Part shown: piece by piece, positions 33,199 to 43,538 of the stretch
Numbering within the stretch: the stretch's first letter is position 1
How the letters are laid out: the number at the start of each line of letters is the position of its first letter
Assembly: GCA_015680685.1 (NCBI GenBank)
Contig: MNCI01003660.1
Coordinates: forward strand, 1,494,633-1,538,170
DNA length: 43,538 nt
Source of the DNA: Gnetum montanum
Taxonomy: Eukaryota > Streptophyta > Gnetopsida > Gnetales > Gnetaceae
Direction of reading: 5' to 3'
Made by a program: the position numbers and the translations under genes
The notes under the pieces: model-generated
Database searches by the model: none
Told to the model about the DNA's origin: nothing
What the model saw: the letters and a program-made list of their open reading frames with translations, nothing else

Positions 33199-34382
33199 CT
33201 TGAATTATTTAAGTTAATTTCAATATGTTTGAAAGTCATTTTGATAAACTTGGTGGTCTTCCTCCTAATATATCTTTTCAAGTGAAAGAAAATTGGTGTA
33301 ATTTTAAAGAAAAATATTTTCTTTCTAGTGTTAGATCTTTATTCTCTCATCATTCAAATGAGAAGCATTATACTTGGTATAATTATTAGTAAGAAAATGA
33401 TAGAATTTATTATCGCCTTGGTAGATCTTACATCTCTAATGTTTCCTTATGGAATCTTAGAAGTAAAGTAGAATTAAGTACAAATGTTAATTTGTGAGAT
33501 CATTTTCCTATTAGCATTTCTCTTTGGAATTAATTCTTCCTTCTTTCAAAAACATAAACTTTTTCATATGAATGCTAATATATTCATAAGAACTAGTGGG
33601 GAAAATATTTTGAAGTCTTTATAGAATGAAAAAAGAAAAAAACTACTAGTGATATTAGTTGAACTGATCAATGGTAGTGAACTACTTGTAGAGTTCAAAA
33701 TTATGCTAGATAATTTGGAAAGCACTTGCTAAACATAAGTGTCAAGTTGAAGAAGATATTGCATAATCTATCAAGTAAATATAGATTCTTTAAGGCTAAA
33801 ATCCCTTTGATATTAAAACTCAAAAAGCCTTGGCTAAAGATCATTATGCTAAACAATGTTGGAATTCTTTTGAAACTAAAATTGCTCTCTTAAAAGTTAC
33901 ATGATTTAGCTAAAAATTAAAGATGCACCTTGCAAAGAAGTTTTTAAATTTTTAAAAGGAAATGCTTAAGTACCTAAATTGGAATTACTTTATTGAATAA
34001 TTCTATCATTAAATATTCCAAGACTATTAATAATTTTTTAGCAAATTATTTTTCTCCTATTTTATCTTTGAAAGGTTTTATTATGCATACTCTTCATTTT
34101 ATAATAGAATTGTATCAAAGTATTCTTGAACAAGAAATTATGATGAAAGAAATCAAAGCAATGAATTTTAGTTTAACAAATTATAAAACTCCAAGATTTG
34201 ATGGATTTCTAATTGAATTTTGTATGAAGCCTTGCAATATCATTGAAGATGATTTCTTTTAGGTTTTCTATGAATTCATTAAAAATGTTACTCTTGGTAA
34301 AAATATTAATAAAGGTGTGATTCATTTTTTCCTAAGAATGAAGATCTTCAACATATTAGTAATTAGAAGTCTATTACTTTTC
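33199..34382 (+). pseudogene. LINE (L1-like), piece 2: endonuclease end and RT start
   Basis: The endonuclease continues with YTWYNY, NDRIYYRLGRSYISNVSLW and DHFPISISLW (about 33370-33530; the SDH box is decayed). The linker includes HYAKQCWNSFETKIALL (about 33843-33893). RT begins in 33993-34262 (EIKAMNFSLTNYKTPRFDGF, corresponding to the NKSPGPDGF motif of L1 RT) and continues with LGKNINKGVIHFFPKNEDLQ and PITFLNC-like residues up to the insertion point of element 5. Confidence 0.8.
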
Positions 34383-34387
34383 TTAAT
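34383..34387. repeat. Left target duplication TTAAT of element 5
   Basis: Identical to 40336-40340; lies within the LINE RT. Confidence 0.88.
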
Positions 34388-34796
34388 TGTAAGTAAATAA
34401 TTATGCAAAAAAAACACCAGATTGCACAAGTAATTAAAGTATAGAATGCGAAAGCAATGGAATTGACCTCCAGCCATTGATGCCTTCAATTAATCTTGTT
34501 TAAATTCTTCTTTTGCACAGGTGCTCTACAACAATGGTGTATGCAACCTCCAAGTGCCTGTGAAAGGAACCTGAATTGCAATCCTACTGTGATTCATGGT
34601 TTCTTTATTCTCCCATCAAAAACAAATTTATAGTCCATGGAATTGATTACCATGAGAGAAAATTTAAAAAATAAGAGATCCAAAACCCCATCTGGATGTG
34701 GACAACACCCCAACGCCAATGCAAAAACACATTATGCCAACGCATATGAGCATCAATGGATATGGAGGCCACGTCAATGTGTAAATGTGTGTTACA
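34388..34796 (-). repeat. 3' LTR of element 5 (409 bp)
   Basis: Plus strand TGTAAGTAAATAATTATG to GTGTTACA. The polypurine tract (minus AAGTGGGAGAT, 34797-34807) lies just inside. It holds about 49 bp (around 34650-34700) that are absent from the other LTR. Confidence 0.9.
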
Positions 34797-35180
34797 ATCT
34801 CCCACTTGATCTCTGTATTTAATCAAGTCTAGAGTTCAAGAAATAAATGCATGAATCATGGTAATAGTTTCTCTTAATGTAAGTATTATCTTCCATGTGT
34901 TACAATGCATTATCTCTCAAACATAATTCCTTATATGAAAATGTAGCTTTATGAATAAACCCAATGTTCATTCAAGGCCCTACTATATGTGTATTTTCTC
35001 TAATAACTATATGCACAAACCATATGAAAAAATAGCACAACTAAATAAGAGTTTCATTAAGACTATAAATTGTACATACAACAAATTACATTATGGAACC
35101 AAGTCCCATCCAAACTACATGATTCTTAAATGACTTCATTGGCATTCCTTTTGTCAAAGGATTAACTATCATTAATTAAG

Positions 35181-36685
35181 TGCTTATATGTGCAATGACC
35201 ACTTTTTTTCTTTAATGCATTCCCTTATGGCTAAGTACTTTATGTCGGTGTGTTTACTTCGACTACCACTCTTATTATTCTTAGCCATAAAGATAGCAGC
35301 TAAATTATCACAAAACATTCTTAATGGCCTAGATATAGAATCCACAATTCTAAGCCCTATTATGAAACTCTTTAGCCATACACCATGTGAAGTAGCCTCA
35401 AAACAAGAAACAAACTCTGCATCCATGGTGGAAGTAGCAACCAAAGTTTGCTTTTCACTCCTCTAGGATATAGCTCCTCCAACTAGCATAAAAACATAAC
35501 CAAATGTGGATTTCCATGAATCGACACAACCACCAAAGTCTAAATCAAAGTAGTCAATCACCTCTAAGGAGTCAGTTCATTTATACATAAGCATGTAGTC
35601 TTTTCTACCTTGAAGGTGCCTCATCACTTTCTTTGTAGCCCTCTAGTGGCCAATACCTAGATTACTCTGATATCTGCCCATCATTCCCACAGCAAATGCA
35701 ATGTCAAGTCTTGTGTAAACCTAAGCATACATAAGGCTTCCAACAGCTGAAGCATATGGAATTTTGCTCATCTGACTCTTCTCTAAATCATTCCTTGAGC
35801 ACTGGTTCAAATTGAACTTATCACCCTTCACAATGGGTGTTGTACTTGGTGAACAATCTTTCATCCGAAACCTCTCTAAAATGTTATTGATATAGGTTTC
35901 CTACGATAGTCCTAGAATACATCTAGATCTGTCCCTATGGATTTGAATGCTAATGACATAAGATGCCTCACCTAGATCCTTCATCTCGAAATTCTTAGAG
36001 AGAAAATGTTTCACCTCATATAGATATCTACTATTATTGGTTGCAAGAAGGATATCATTCACATATAGAACAAGGAAACAAATTTTTCTCCCACTAACCT
36101 TATGATATATACATTGATCCATGATGTTTTCTTCAAAACCAAATGAAGTGAGATATCATGGAATTTTAAGTACCATTGACAAGAGGCTTGTTTCAATCCA
36201 TATATGGATTTCTTTAGCTTGCATACCAATTGCTCACCACCACTAGAGGAAAATCCTTCAGGTTGTTTCATATAAACGTCTTCCTCTAGATCACCATTAA
36301 GGAATGCTATTTTTACATCCATTTAATGTAATTAAAGATCAAAATGAGCAACCAATGCCATGATAACACAAAGGGAGTCCTTCTTAGATACAAGAGAAAA
36401 GGTATCCTTCTAATCTATTCCCTCTTTCCGAGTGAACCCTTTAGTGACAAGTCTAGCCTTATATCTTTCAATGTTGCCTAATGAGTCTTTCTTAGTCTTA
36501 AAGACCTATTTTCATCCAATGGCTTTTACACCATCAAGCAACTTGACAAGATCCCAAACTCCATTAGATGACATAGAGTTCATTTCATCTTTCATAGCAT
36601 CATACCACAAGTTAGATTCCTTACAACTGATGGCTTGTGAAAATGTTTCAGGATCATTTTCGACTCCTATGCTGTAGTCAAACTC
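35181..36685 (-). pseudogene. pol: Copia RT and RNase H of element 5, broken
   Basis: Copia-type RT enters at about 36680 (SNLWYDAMKDEMNSMSSNGVW near 36610-36550) and continues with IERYKARLVTKGF (about 36480-36430), [20 protein letters not shown] (36322 on) and [15 protein letters not shown] (about 36225-36180). The active-site box reads YVND instead of YVDD (Asn codon at 36057-36059), so a metal-binding Asp is lost. RNase H ends the ORF: STMDAEFVSCFEATSHGVWL, MFCDNLAAIFMAKN and SKHTDIKYLAIRE (35432-35190). At least six stops and frameshifts lie between the domains. Confidence 0.9.
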
Positions 36686-38344
36686 CTATAGATACATCAT
36701 ATAGTCACTAGGAATTGTTGATCTCCTTACTCTAATAGATCTTCTTAATGTTGTTTCATCATTCTCTTGAGGATCATGATGTTCAACAGGCTGTTCAACA
36801 AGTTCTGGTATTTGTTGTTCAATTGGATCTACTACTTCTTGATCAACAGCTTGTGGAACTTCAATGACTGGTTGTTGTTCATTATGCATGTGTGCTCTAG
36901 GCATATTGTACACAACAATCAATCTATCATTTGAAATAGTGGGTTGAGCATCTATATGATCTATCTTAGGAATAATGTTATAAGATCTACTGCTCCCACA
37001 AATCAAGTCATTCTTAAGAAATTTAGCATTCCTTAATTCCACAAACCTAGTAGTATGTGATGGACGATAAAATTTGTATCCCTTAGACTGTTTAACATAT
37101 CCAACAAAATACCCACTTGTGGTCCTTGGGTCTAGCTTCTTTTCTTGTGGATTATATACTCTTACTTCAGATGGGCATCCCCAAATGCATATATGTCTCA
37201 AAATCAATTTCTAACCTTTGCATAATTCAAATGCTATCTTTGAGATAGCCTTGGTTGGAACTCGATTTAATATATATATGGCTATCTTAAGAGCTTCAGT
37301 CCATAAGTACTTAGGAAGCTTGGATTTGCTAAGCATACTCCACACCATGTCCAATAATGTTCAGTTTCTTCTTTCTACCACACCACTTTGGTCTAGAGAA
37401 CTAGGCATAGTGTATTAGGCAATAATCCCATGCTCTTGAAGAAACTTAGCAAATGGACCATGTGCTTGTCCATCATCAGTATATCAACCATAGTATTCAC
37501 CACATATATCAAATCTCACTATCTTTACTTGCTTACCACATTGTTTCTCTACTTCAACTTTAAACACCTTAAAGGCATCTATAGCTTCACTCTTGATATG
37601 AAGCAGGTAGAGATACATATATCATGAATAATCATTAATAAAGGTAATGAAATACTTTTGACCATACGCATCCATATCTGGATTACAAATGTCTCTATGT
37701 ATGATCTCTAATATGTCTGAACTCCTCTTGGCACCTTTCTTTGACATGTTGATCTACTTTCCCTTTATGTAGTTCACACAAGTGTCAAAGTCAATAAAAT
37801 CTAGAGTACTAAGTACTCCATCATTTACTAGTCTCTTTATTCTCTCAATAGAGATATGTCCTAATCTACAATGCCACAACATAGAGGATTTGTCATTCAT
37901 AACACATCTCTTAATGCCAACATGAACATGCATAGAAGTATAAGAAGTTTCATTTTGTAAATTAATTTTGAAAAGACCATCTATCAATGTACCATATCCA
38001 ATAAGTTCAAATCTAAAATATAAACTAAATATAGTATCTGAAAAATTAAAGGAAAATCCCAATGATAGAAGCCTTGAAACAAAAATTAAATGCCTTGAAA
38101 AACTAGAAATATAAAATGTCTTTTCCAACTCTAAAACAAAACCACTACTATAAACTAATTTGCACGTTCCAACTACCTCCACATGTGAGCGCATCTTATT
38201 GCCTGAATAGATACATGAATCACTTCCCACTAGCTTCCTTAGGTTTTTCACCCCCTACAAGGAATTGGTAACATGGATTGTAGAACCAAAAACAATCCAC
38301 CATGTGTCATGGCCAACATTGACCATATTAGATTCAAAACAAAC
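36686..38344 (-). pseudogene. pol: Copia protease-linker and integrase of element 5, broken
   Basis: A protease-region remnant lies near 38340-38260 (WIVFGSTIHVTNS, with the DSGA-type site no longer recognisable). The pre-integrase zinc domain (37754-37900) has LWHCRLGHISIERIKRL and a CVNY in place of CVNC, again Cys to Tyr. The integrase core follows (IHRDICNPDMDAYG, FITFINDYS, IVRFDICGEYYG, about 37710-37480), then HGIIAXYT and SGVVERRN (about 37440-37380), WTEALKIAIYILNRVP near 37300, and the C-terminal part 37207-36686 (LDPRTTSGYFVGYVKQSKGY and a Glu/Pro-rich tail ending RRSTIPSDYMMYL). Confidence 0.9.
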
Positions 38345-39198
38345 AAGTGAGAGTTTAGTACCTTTCTTTTCAAGCCATTTCTAATAGTTAGAACAATCCT
38401 TCTTTATGTGCCCTTTCTTTTTATAGAAAAAACATTTGGATTCCTTATTAATATCAACTTGTGCAAGTAAGTTGACCTTCCTCTTGCCTTTGGCTTGTTC
38501 TTTATTCTTTCCTTGTGTAGCCAAATGCACACTCTCTTTTGCTTCCATAGCAAGTCTCCCCTCTTCTTGCACACACACATGGTCATTAGTTCATTGATTG
38601 ACCATTTTTCCTTATGTGTGTTATAAGAAATCATAAAGGGTTTGTACTATGGTGGGAGCATGTTTAAGACATAGTGCACAAGGAAAGATTCTGACATCTC
38701 AACCTCAAGTGTTTTGAGTTGAGTCACTATATCCCTCATTTGCATGATGTGCTCACGCATACCACAAGTTTCAATGAGCTTCATAGATAAGAACTTCATT
38801 ATCAAGGTGCTAGCCAATGGCTTGTCTAATAACTCAAATTGTTCATCAATGACCTTTAACAAAGCACGCACATTGTCATACTATTCCAATGAACCATGCA
38901 TACCAATTGAGATCTTGGTTTTTATGAACATGATACAGAGGTGATTAGATCACTCCCATTTTTCATAATTACCAATAACATTTAAACAGCTAATTGCTAT
39001 AATGGCAAGTGGTTCATCCTTATGAATAGCATAATCAATGTCCATCCAGCCTAAATGAAGAAGAATTCTCTCCTTCCACACCTTATAATAATCACCTTTT
39101 AATTCAATAATGTTACATTTATAATCAAAGTAGCTTACAGGTTGTACAACTGCATAATCAAACATGCTTATGTCACTAAATTTAAGGTTAAATACCAT
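38345..39198 (-). pseudogene. gag: Copia Gag of element 5, broken
   Basis: MVFNLKFSDISMFDYAVVQP starts at 39198; YYKVWKERILLHLGWMDIDY is the capsid N-terminus. The frame continues after a stop in 38871-38647 (LLDKPLASTLIMKFLSMKL, MREHIMQMRDIVTQLKTLEV). The zinc knuckle (about 38437-38394) reads CFFYKKKGHIKKDC: the second Cys is now Tyr. The usual length of such a gag is kept, so losses are point changes rather than deletions. Confidence 0.9.
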
Positions 39199-39959
39199 AA
39201 GACATGTTTACCAATGTAAAACATGAATCAAATGACATAAAATTGCCTGTGGGCTAAATTTTAATTCAAACATATTCATATATCCTTACGATGAAACTAT
39301 TAAATTTTATTCCTTTTCTTAATCCCTATGGGAAAATTAAGAAAAATAATTTAACATCCTAATTAATCATATTAAATACAATAAAAATTCCTGTGGGATA
39401 AAATTTATCATATTACATATGATTAATCATAATTTTTAATGTTTTCTACCATATGTGATCCAAAAGCTCTTAGTACATAATTTTGCATAATTAAAGATGT
39501 TGTGGCTACTCTCTAATTATACAAAATTATATAGATCACTAGATATAATTCATATGCAAAAAATGAAGCATATATTTACAAAAATATGCATAAAATTGAT
39601 AAATTACCAATTTTAACATGATATAAACATAGTTTTATCAAAAATATTGATGCATATAACCAACTTGCTTAAGAATTTAGCAAAGTTATCCTTTGACTCC
39701 TAATACAGAATGCGATTAGCAGTGATGTAAAACTTTTCTGCTTTAATCCTATGATAGTAAAGTTCAAAGTCTACTATTTTCATGGTTCGTGTGCTAGTGA
39801 AGCAGCAACATAACATAATATAAACTTAAATATTCCAAGCACTAGTGAAGTGGATGACAAAACCAAAATTCAATTTAATTAAACTCAATAACTGGAATTC
39901 AATCCAAAGTTGATATAGATAACTGCACCATCATCAAAACACATCAAGACAAAGATCTA
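39199..39959 (-). other. Leader between primer site and gag of element 5
   Basis: AT-rich untranslated leader; no gene and no clear secondary signal seen. Confidence 0.6.
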
Positions 39960-39975
39960 TTGCTCTGATCCCAAA
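39960..39975 (-). promoter_or_regulatory. tRNA-Met-like primer-binding site of element 5
   Basis: The minus strand reads TTTGGGATCAGAGCAA next to the LTR end, keeping the ATCAGAGC core of the initiator-tRNA-Met site. Confidence 0.75.
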
Positions 39976-40335
39976 TCTAAGAAAATAATTATGCAGAAAA
40001 AACCAGATTGCACAAGTAATTAAAGTACAACATGCAAAAGCAATGGAATTGACCCCCAGCCATTGATGCCTTCAATTAATCTTGTTCAGATTCTTCTTTC
40101 ACACGGGTGCTCTACAACGATGGTGTATGCAACCTCCAAGCATCTGTGAAAGGGACTGAAACTACAATCTTGCTGTGATTCGTGGTTCCTTGTTCCCCCA
40201 TCAAGAATGAATTTATAGGCCATGAAATCAATTACCATCCAGATGTGGATGCCACCCTAACGCCAACGCAAAAACATGTTATGCCAATGCGTATGAGTGT
40301 CAACAAATATGGAGGCCACGTAAACACGTGTTACA
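39976..40335 (-). repeat. 5' LTR of element 5 (360 bp)
   Basis: Plus strand TCTAAGAAAATAATTATG to GTGTTACA; aligns with 34388-34796 apart from the missing 49 bp. Confidence 0.9.
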
Positions 40336-40340
40336 TTAAT
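40336..40340. repeat. Right target duplication TTAAT of element 5
   Basis: Matches 34383-34387. Confidence 0.88.
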
Positions 40341-41665
40341 AACAATTATAAAATTTTAACTAAATGTATGGCTTGTCAAATTCAAGAGGTTATAGAATAT
40401 ATCATTAGATTAAAATAGATAAATTTGGTTAAAGGTAGACATATCTTAAATAATGTTATTATAGATTAGAAAGAAATACAATGGGCTTTTGATACTAACT
40501 ACAACATTTTTTATTACGTTAGATTATGCTAAATTTTATTATAGGATTGAATGGAATTTCATTATTTCTCATCTCTATAAATTGAAATTTGGTGATTATT
40601 TAATTCATCTTGCATGTACCCTACTCACTGATGCTAATGCTCAAGTTGCTATAAAGTTTGGATTAAATTCTATATTTCCTCTTTAGCAGTTAATTCATCA
40701 AGCTTGCTCTCTAGCTTCTTATCCTTTTATCATTGCTAGAGACTTTCTTTCACATAATTTGCATTATAATCTACAAAGAAATATCATTAACTAAATTCCA
40801 ATTGATGATCAAGGTATGTAATTCCTTAACATGCAGTTTACAAATGATTCTATTTTTATTATTAAAAATTCTATACAATATATTAATACTCTATTAGCTA
40901 GAGTGGAGGATTATTGCATGTTATCTAGTTCACATACCAATTGGCAAAAATATATTGTTTATTGTAATGATGATATTAATGAATGTCTTACTCTCAAGCC
41001 TTAGAAAATCTTGAAACAAATTCTATCTTCAAAATTTTAGGAATACCTTTTCCTTTTGAGGCTAATCTTACCATTTCATGGAATTATGTGGTTGATAAAA
41101 CTTAAAAGAAGCTTGAACAATGAAAATAAAAAAAGCTCATCCTTGTTGGAAAAGTTTTAATTATTAAGTAAATGCTTCAATCAATTCATGTTTATTACTC
41201 CAATTGTTAGGCTTCTTCTAAAATTTCTTATGATAAAATTAATCATATTATTCATTGATTTTTTTGGCTTGCTAAGTAACATAGAAAAGATTTTTTCTAG
41301 AGTTACTTAGGATATTTGTACTAGCAGCAAGAAAGTTGGAGGACTTAGCCTTATTAATTATTATAAAAAGTGTATTTCTCTTATAGCAAAATAAATTGCA
41401 AAGTGCATTCATGAAGATGATGTTTAGATGCTCCTTTGAAGAAATAGAATTATATAAGGAAAATCCAAGAATGATAATTATTGGTCTTTTAATAACATTT
41501 TTCATTTTCTTCTTTTTCCTTAGGTCATTTTTTTCCTAGTTCTTCAATTCTTAAACAAATTTGGAAGACATTATGTAAGCTTAATTAGTATTAGAATTAC
41601 AACCATATTACAGTTTTAGAATATATGCTTAAGAAAATTAGCCCATTGTGACTTCTTTTATATAG
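40341..41665 (+). pseudogene. LINE (L1-like), piece 3: RT core and connecting region
   Basis: It resumes the RT where piece 2 stopped: NNYKILTKCMACQIQEVIEYI, LVKGRHILNNVII (about 40345-40460), YYRIEWNFIISHLYKLKFGDY and LLTDANAQVAIKFGL (about 40530-40670). The active-site FADD box has become FTND (about 40848-40859), so RT could not work. Downstream are LGIPFPFEANLTISWNYVVDK (about 41037-41100), a stretch with LQSIHVYYSNC, and VGGLSLINYYKKCISLIAKQI (about 41335-41395). Interrupted at 41666 by the solo LTR. Confidence 0.85.
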
Positions 41666-41670
41666 AGTGT
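41666..41670. repeat. Left target duplication AGTGT of solo LTR
   Basis: Identical to 42528-42532. Confidence 0.85.
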
Positions 41671-42527
41671 TGATGTGAAGCCTACCTCAATAGACTCCAA
41701 AGAAACCCATTCCACAAGCTTTCTAAGCAAAAGTCATCTTAAAAGTAAGAACAAGATTATGAATTGGAGAAAATTTCCTTTTTTATAAGAAAACTCTCAA
41801 ATCTAGAGAATCACATCAAAGATGATGAGTCAAACTCAACTCACACCTCTTCCAAGGATATTAGAGGCAACACATGTCCCCTATCAATCCTTAATTACTC
41901 ACAATGGAGCTAAAGCTCAGAACAATACACTTATAAGAGATTCTCTTAACCTTTCTCAAGTGCTCTCCCTTACCTCTCACTCAAACTCTTCTTACATAAG
42001 CTCTCAAGAGACCTCTTAATTCTCTCTTCTCTCACTCTTACCCAAACTCAGGTATAGCTTCTTGATGTGATCTTTCATCTTCCCTCTAAGCTACCATTCA
42101 ATTTGATGTTCGTTAAAATTTGTATGAGATGTCTCAGAGAAGAATGAGATGTCTTACCTAAAAGTGAATATTAACAGCTGGGATGTCCTGAAATCATGTG
42201 GGATGCCTTGGCTAGGATGTCTCAAGTCTTGTTGGGATGTATTGAATGTAGTTGGGACGTCTCACCTACAGCTAGGACGTTCCACTTGCAAGGGAAAAAC
42301 ACAAAGATGCTTATTTTAAGGCTTGGAACCTCCAAATACCTTCAAACAAGTTCCCATAGCCCTCGGAACCTCCTACACTCATCGAAATAGTCTCAAAACA
42401 CTCCCAAACATGGTAAAACACCTTGGAATCATCATCAAAAGGTCAACATAAAAAGACACCTACTAATAACACACACATATCCAAGCTACATTAAGGATTA
42501 TACAAGGGCACGATGATGTCCTCATCA
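41671..42527 (-). mobile_element. Solo LTR (857 bp)
   Basis: TGATGTGAAG at one end, CCTCATCA at the other, bracketed by AGTGT. No interior or second LTR is present, so it is what remains after LTR-LTR recombination. Orientation is inferred as minus because its palindrome-like array (42120-42300), a U3 feature in the other elements, lies toward the right end, and because the minus-strand start TGATGAGG resembles the TGATGAG starts of elements 1 and 2. The body is otherwise unlike theirs. Confidence 0.85.
42120..42300. repeat. GGGA(C/T)GTCTCA repeat cluster in the solo LTR
   Basis: About eight spaced copies: GAGATGTCTCA, GGGATGTCCTG, GGATGTCTCAA, GGGACGTCTCA, AGGACGTTCCA. Two keep the ACGT core; the others look like its deaminated forms. 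Confidence 0.7.
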
Positions 42528-42532
42528 AGTGT
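42528..42532. repeat. Right target duplication AGTGT of solo LTR
   Basis: Matches 41666-41670. Confidence 0.85.
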
Positions 42533-43538
42533 AGGCTACTAAGTCATCTAGATTATGTATCACTTGGGGAAATTTTGATATCACTGTAATTTTTTATCTC
42601 TGTAACCATGATAGATGGATTACATGAATGAAGCTTCTAGTATCTAGTTTGAATAGAAAGAGGAAAAAGAATTTTAAAAAATTAATTTCTAATCTTAAGA
42701 ATTTATTTAAATTCAACCATCATTTGCGTGAGGCTTTTTCAAACATTTTTGAAAAGGATGGTAGATCTGTTTTTCTTTTAATTCCTAAGTTGCTTATGAG
42801 ATTATTACAAAGAATGACTTTTTTATAACAAATTTAATAGGGGCAAGAAAATGCAATTACCTTTGCACTATTGGATGAGGAGAATGAAAGATATTTAGAG
42901 AGCTCCTACCTTTCCTATAATTCATATTTTTTATAGTGTCTTATTCATCAAAGTCTTCCTATCATCACTCATCTTAAACATATGAGAATTATTTCTCTCC
43001 AATGTCCTCTTTGTGGAAGTCAAGACTTATTTTCTCATGTTTTTTTTTTAGTATCCTATTGATTAGCATGCTTGAAAATGGACATTTAGAATTTGTAACA
43101 AATTTCGACCAAACATTAATAAATTCATTCTTGGTGATCAACCTACTTTGTATATTTCCTTTCTTTACATTTGGAAATGTTTTCAACCCCTTATTTTCTA
43201 TTCTATTTGAAAAATTCTATATGTAGTTATTTTCTAGCAACAAGAGCATAACTATGGCCTCTTTTCAGGAATATCCAATTTCTCAAAGATGTCATTTTTC
43301 AACTATAGCTTTAAACAAAAAAGCTCCCGATGAAAGTTAAACAATTAATTTATTTTCTTTATTTTTTTGGATTTGATTTTGTTTTGGAGGCTAACATTGG
43401 AAAGCTTTCACCTTCTATTTCAATTTGTTCATAGTTTTAGAGTGTTGTATTTTTTTTATCTTTAAAAAAAGTTTTTTACTTTTCTTTGCACAAAACCATT
43501 TAGGGGAGGGGGGGGGGGGGGGTCGGACCCCAAAAAGA
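42533..43538 (+). pseudogene. LINE (L1-like), piece 4: 3' region with RT-associated zinc motif
   Basis: Continues the LINE across the solo LTR (MYHLGKF near 42560). At about 43000-43045 CPLCGSQDLFSHVFF matches the zinc-binding domain that follows RT in plant L1 elements (CxxCG..ED..H). The C-terminal part reads PNINKFILGDQPTLYISFLY and IWKCFQPLIF (about 43110-43200). T-rich sequence follows from about 43440; the 3' end proper is not clear. Confidence 0.7.
43508..43522 (+). repeat. Run of 15 G, next to GGGG and a GGTC/GACC inverted pair
   Basis: TTAGGGGA, then 15 G, then TCGGACCCC. It could form a G-quadruplex. The length could also be a sequencing or assembly artefact, and it lies 16 bases from the window end. 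Confidence 0.75.

Larger units (their letters stand above)
34388..40335 (-). mobile_element. Element 5: full-length Copia retrotransposon, dead
   Basis: LTRs 34388-34796 and 39976-40335, TTAAT duplications, a primer site and gag-protease-integrase-RT-RNase H in Copia order on the minus strand, all broken by stops and a few frameshifts. It is the only LTR element in the window with a complete pol. It splits the LINE RT, whose two halves join at the duplication. Confidence 0.93.

Noticed and set aside
42989-43226. Protein-coding frames on both strands
   Set aside because: Frames at 43002-43226 and 42989-43186 are out of frame with the CPLCG zinc motif of the LINE and have no support of their own.

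Overview
The window is plant nuclear DNA made almost entirely of nested retrotransposons; I found no host protein-coding gene that I can defend. It is AT-rich, with most CpG sites decayed outside the younger insertions. The mix (Ty3 and Copia LTR elements, L1-like LINEs, a SINE, and a Penelope-like element that still shows a GIY-YIG endonuclease trace) suggests a large-genome seed plant. A gymnosperm, possibly a conifer, is my inference, because endonuclease-bearing Penelope-like elements have been reported in conifers.

Left part (1-10786, all on the minus strand). Three stacked elements share one style of promoter. Element 0 (1-981) is the 5' end of an LTR-like unit with a TATA box, a likely leader intron and an unrecognised open frame running off the window. 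It interrupts the noncoding tail of element 1 (982-5480). Element 1 is a gag-only Ty3-type retrotransposon with an intact 659-residue gag, a perfect tRNA-Asp primer-binding site and a 1022-bp 5' LTR. Element 1 in turn interrupts the tail of element 2 (5481-10786), an older, broken member of the same family.

Middle (10787-25045). A dead gene of the DUF7869 type (GHTHDD motif) is followed by about 3.3 kb without recognisable content and by an L1-like LINE reverse-transcriptase fossil on the minus strand. Element 4 (16700-23069, target duplication AGGTC) is a Copia-type element carrying gag and a 'putative plant transposon protein' ORF but no pol. It sits in the last codons of a Penelope-like element (23075-25045, minus), which also holds a SINE.

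Right part (25300-43538). One plus-strand L1-like LINE of about 4.9 kb is spread over 18 kb by three later insertions with exact 5-bp target duplications: element 3 (26687-33193, AGTTC, third gag-only Ty3 member), element 5 (34388-40335, TTAAT, complete but dead Copia with gag-int-RT-RNase H), and a solo LTR (41671-42527, AGTGT). Joining the LINE pieces across the gaps gives ORF1, endonuclease, RT and a zinc-binding tail in the correct order.

The most unusual features are: a gag-only family with no pol in any of three copies but with conserved noncoding tail blocks and a shortened zinc knuckle; palindrome arrays in the U3 of unrelated LTR families (GATATC/GTAC type and GACGTC type), one of which recurs upstream of an internal ORF; and a Copia element in which a plant-transposon-protein ORF occupies the place of pol.
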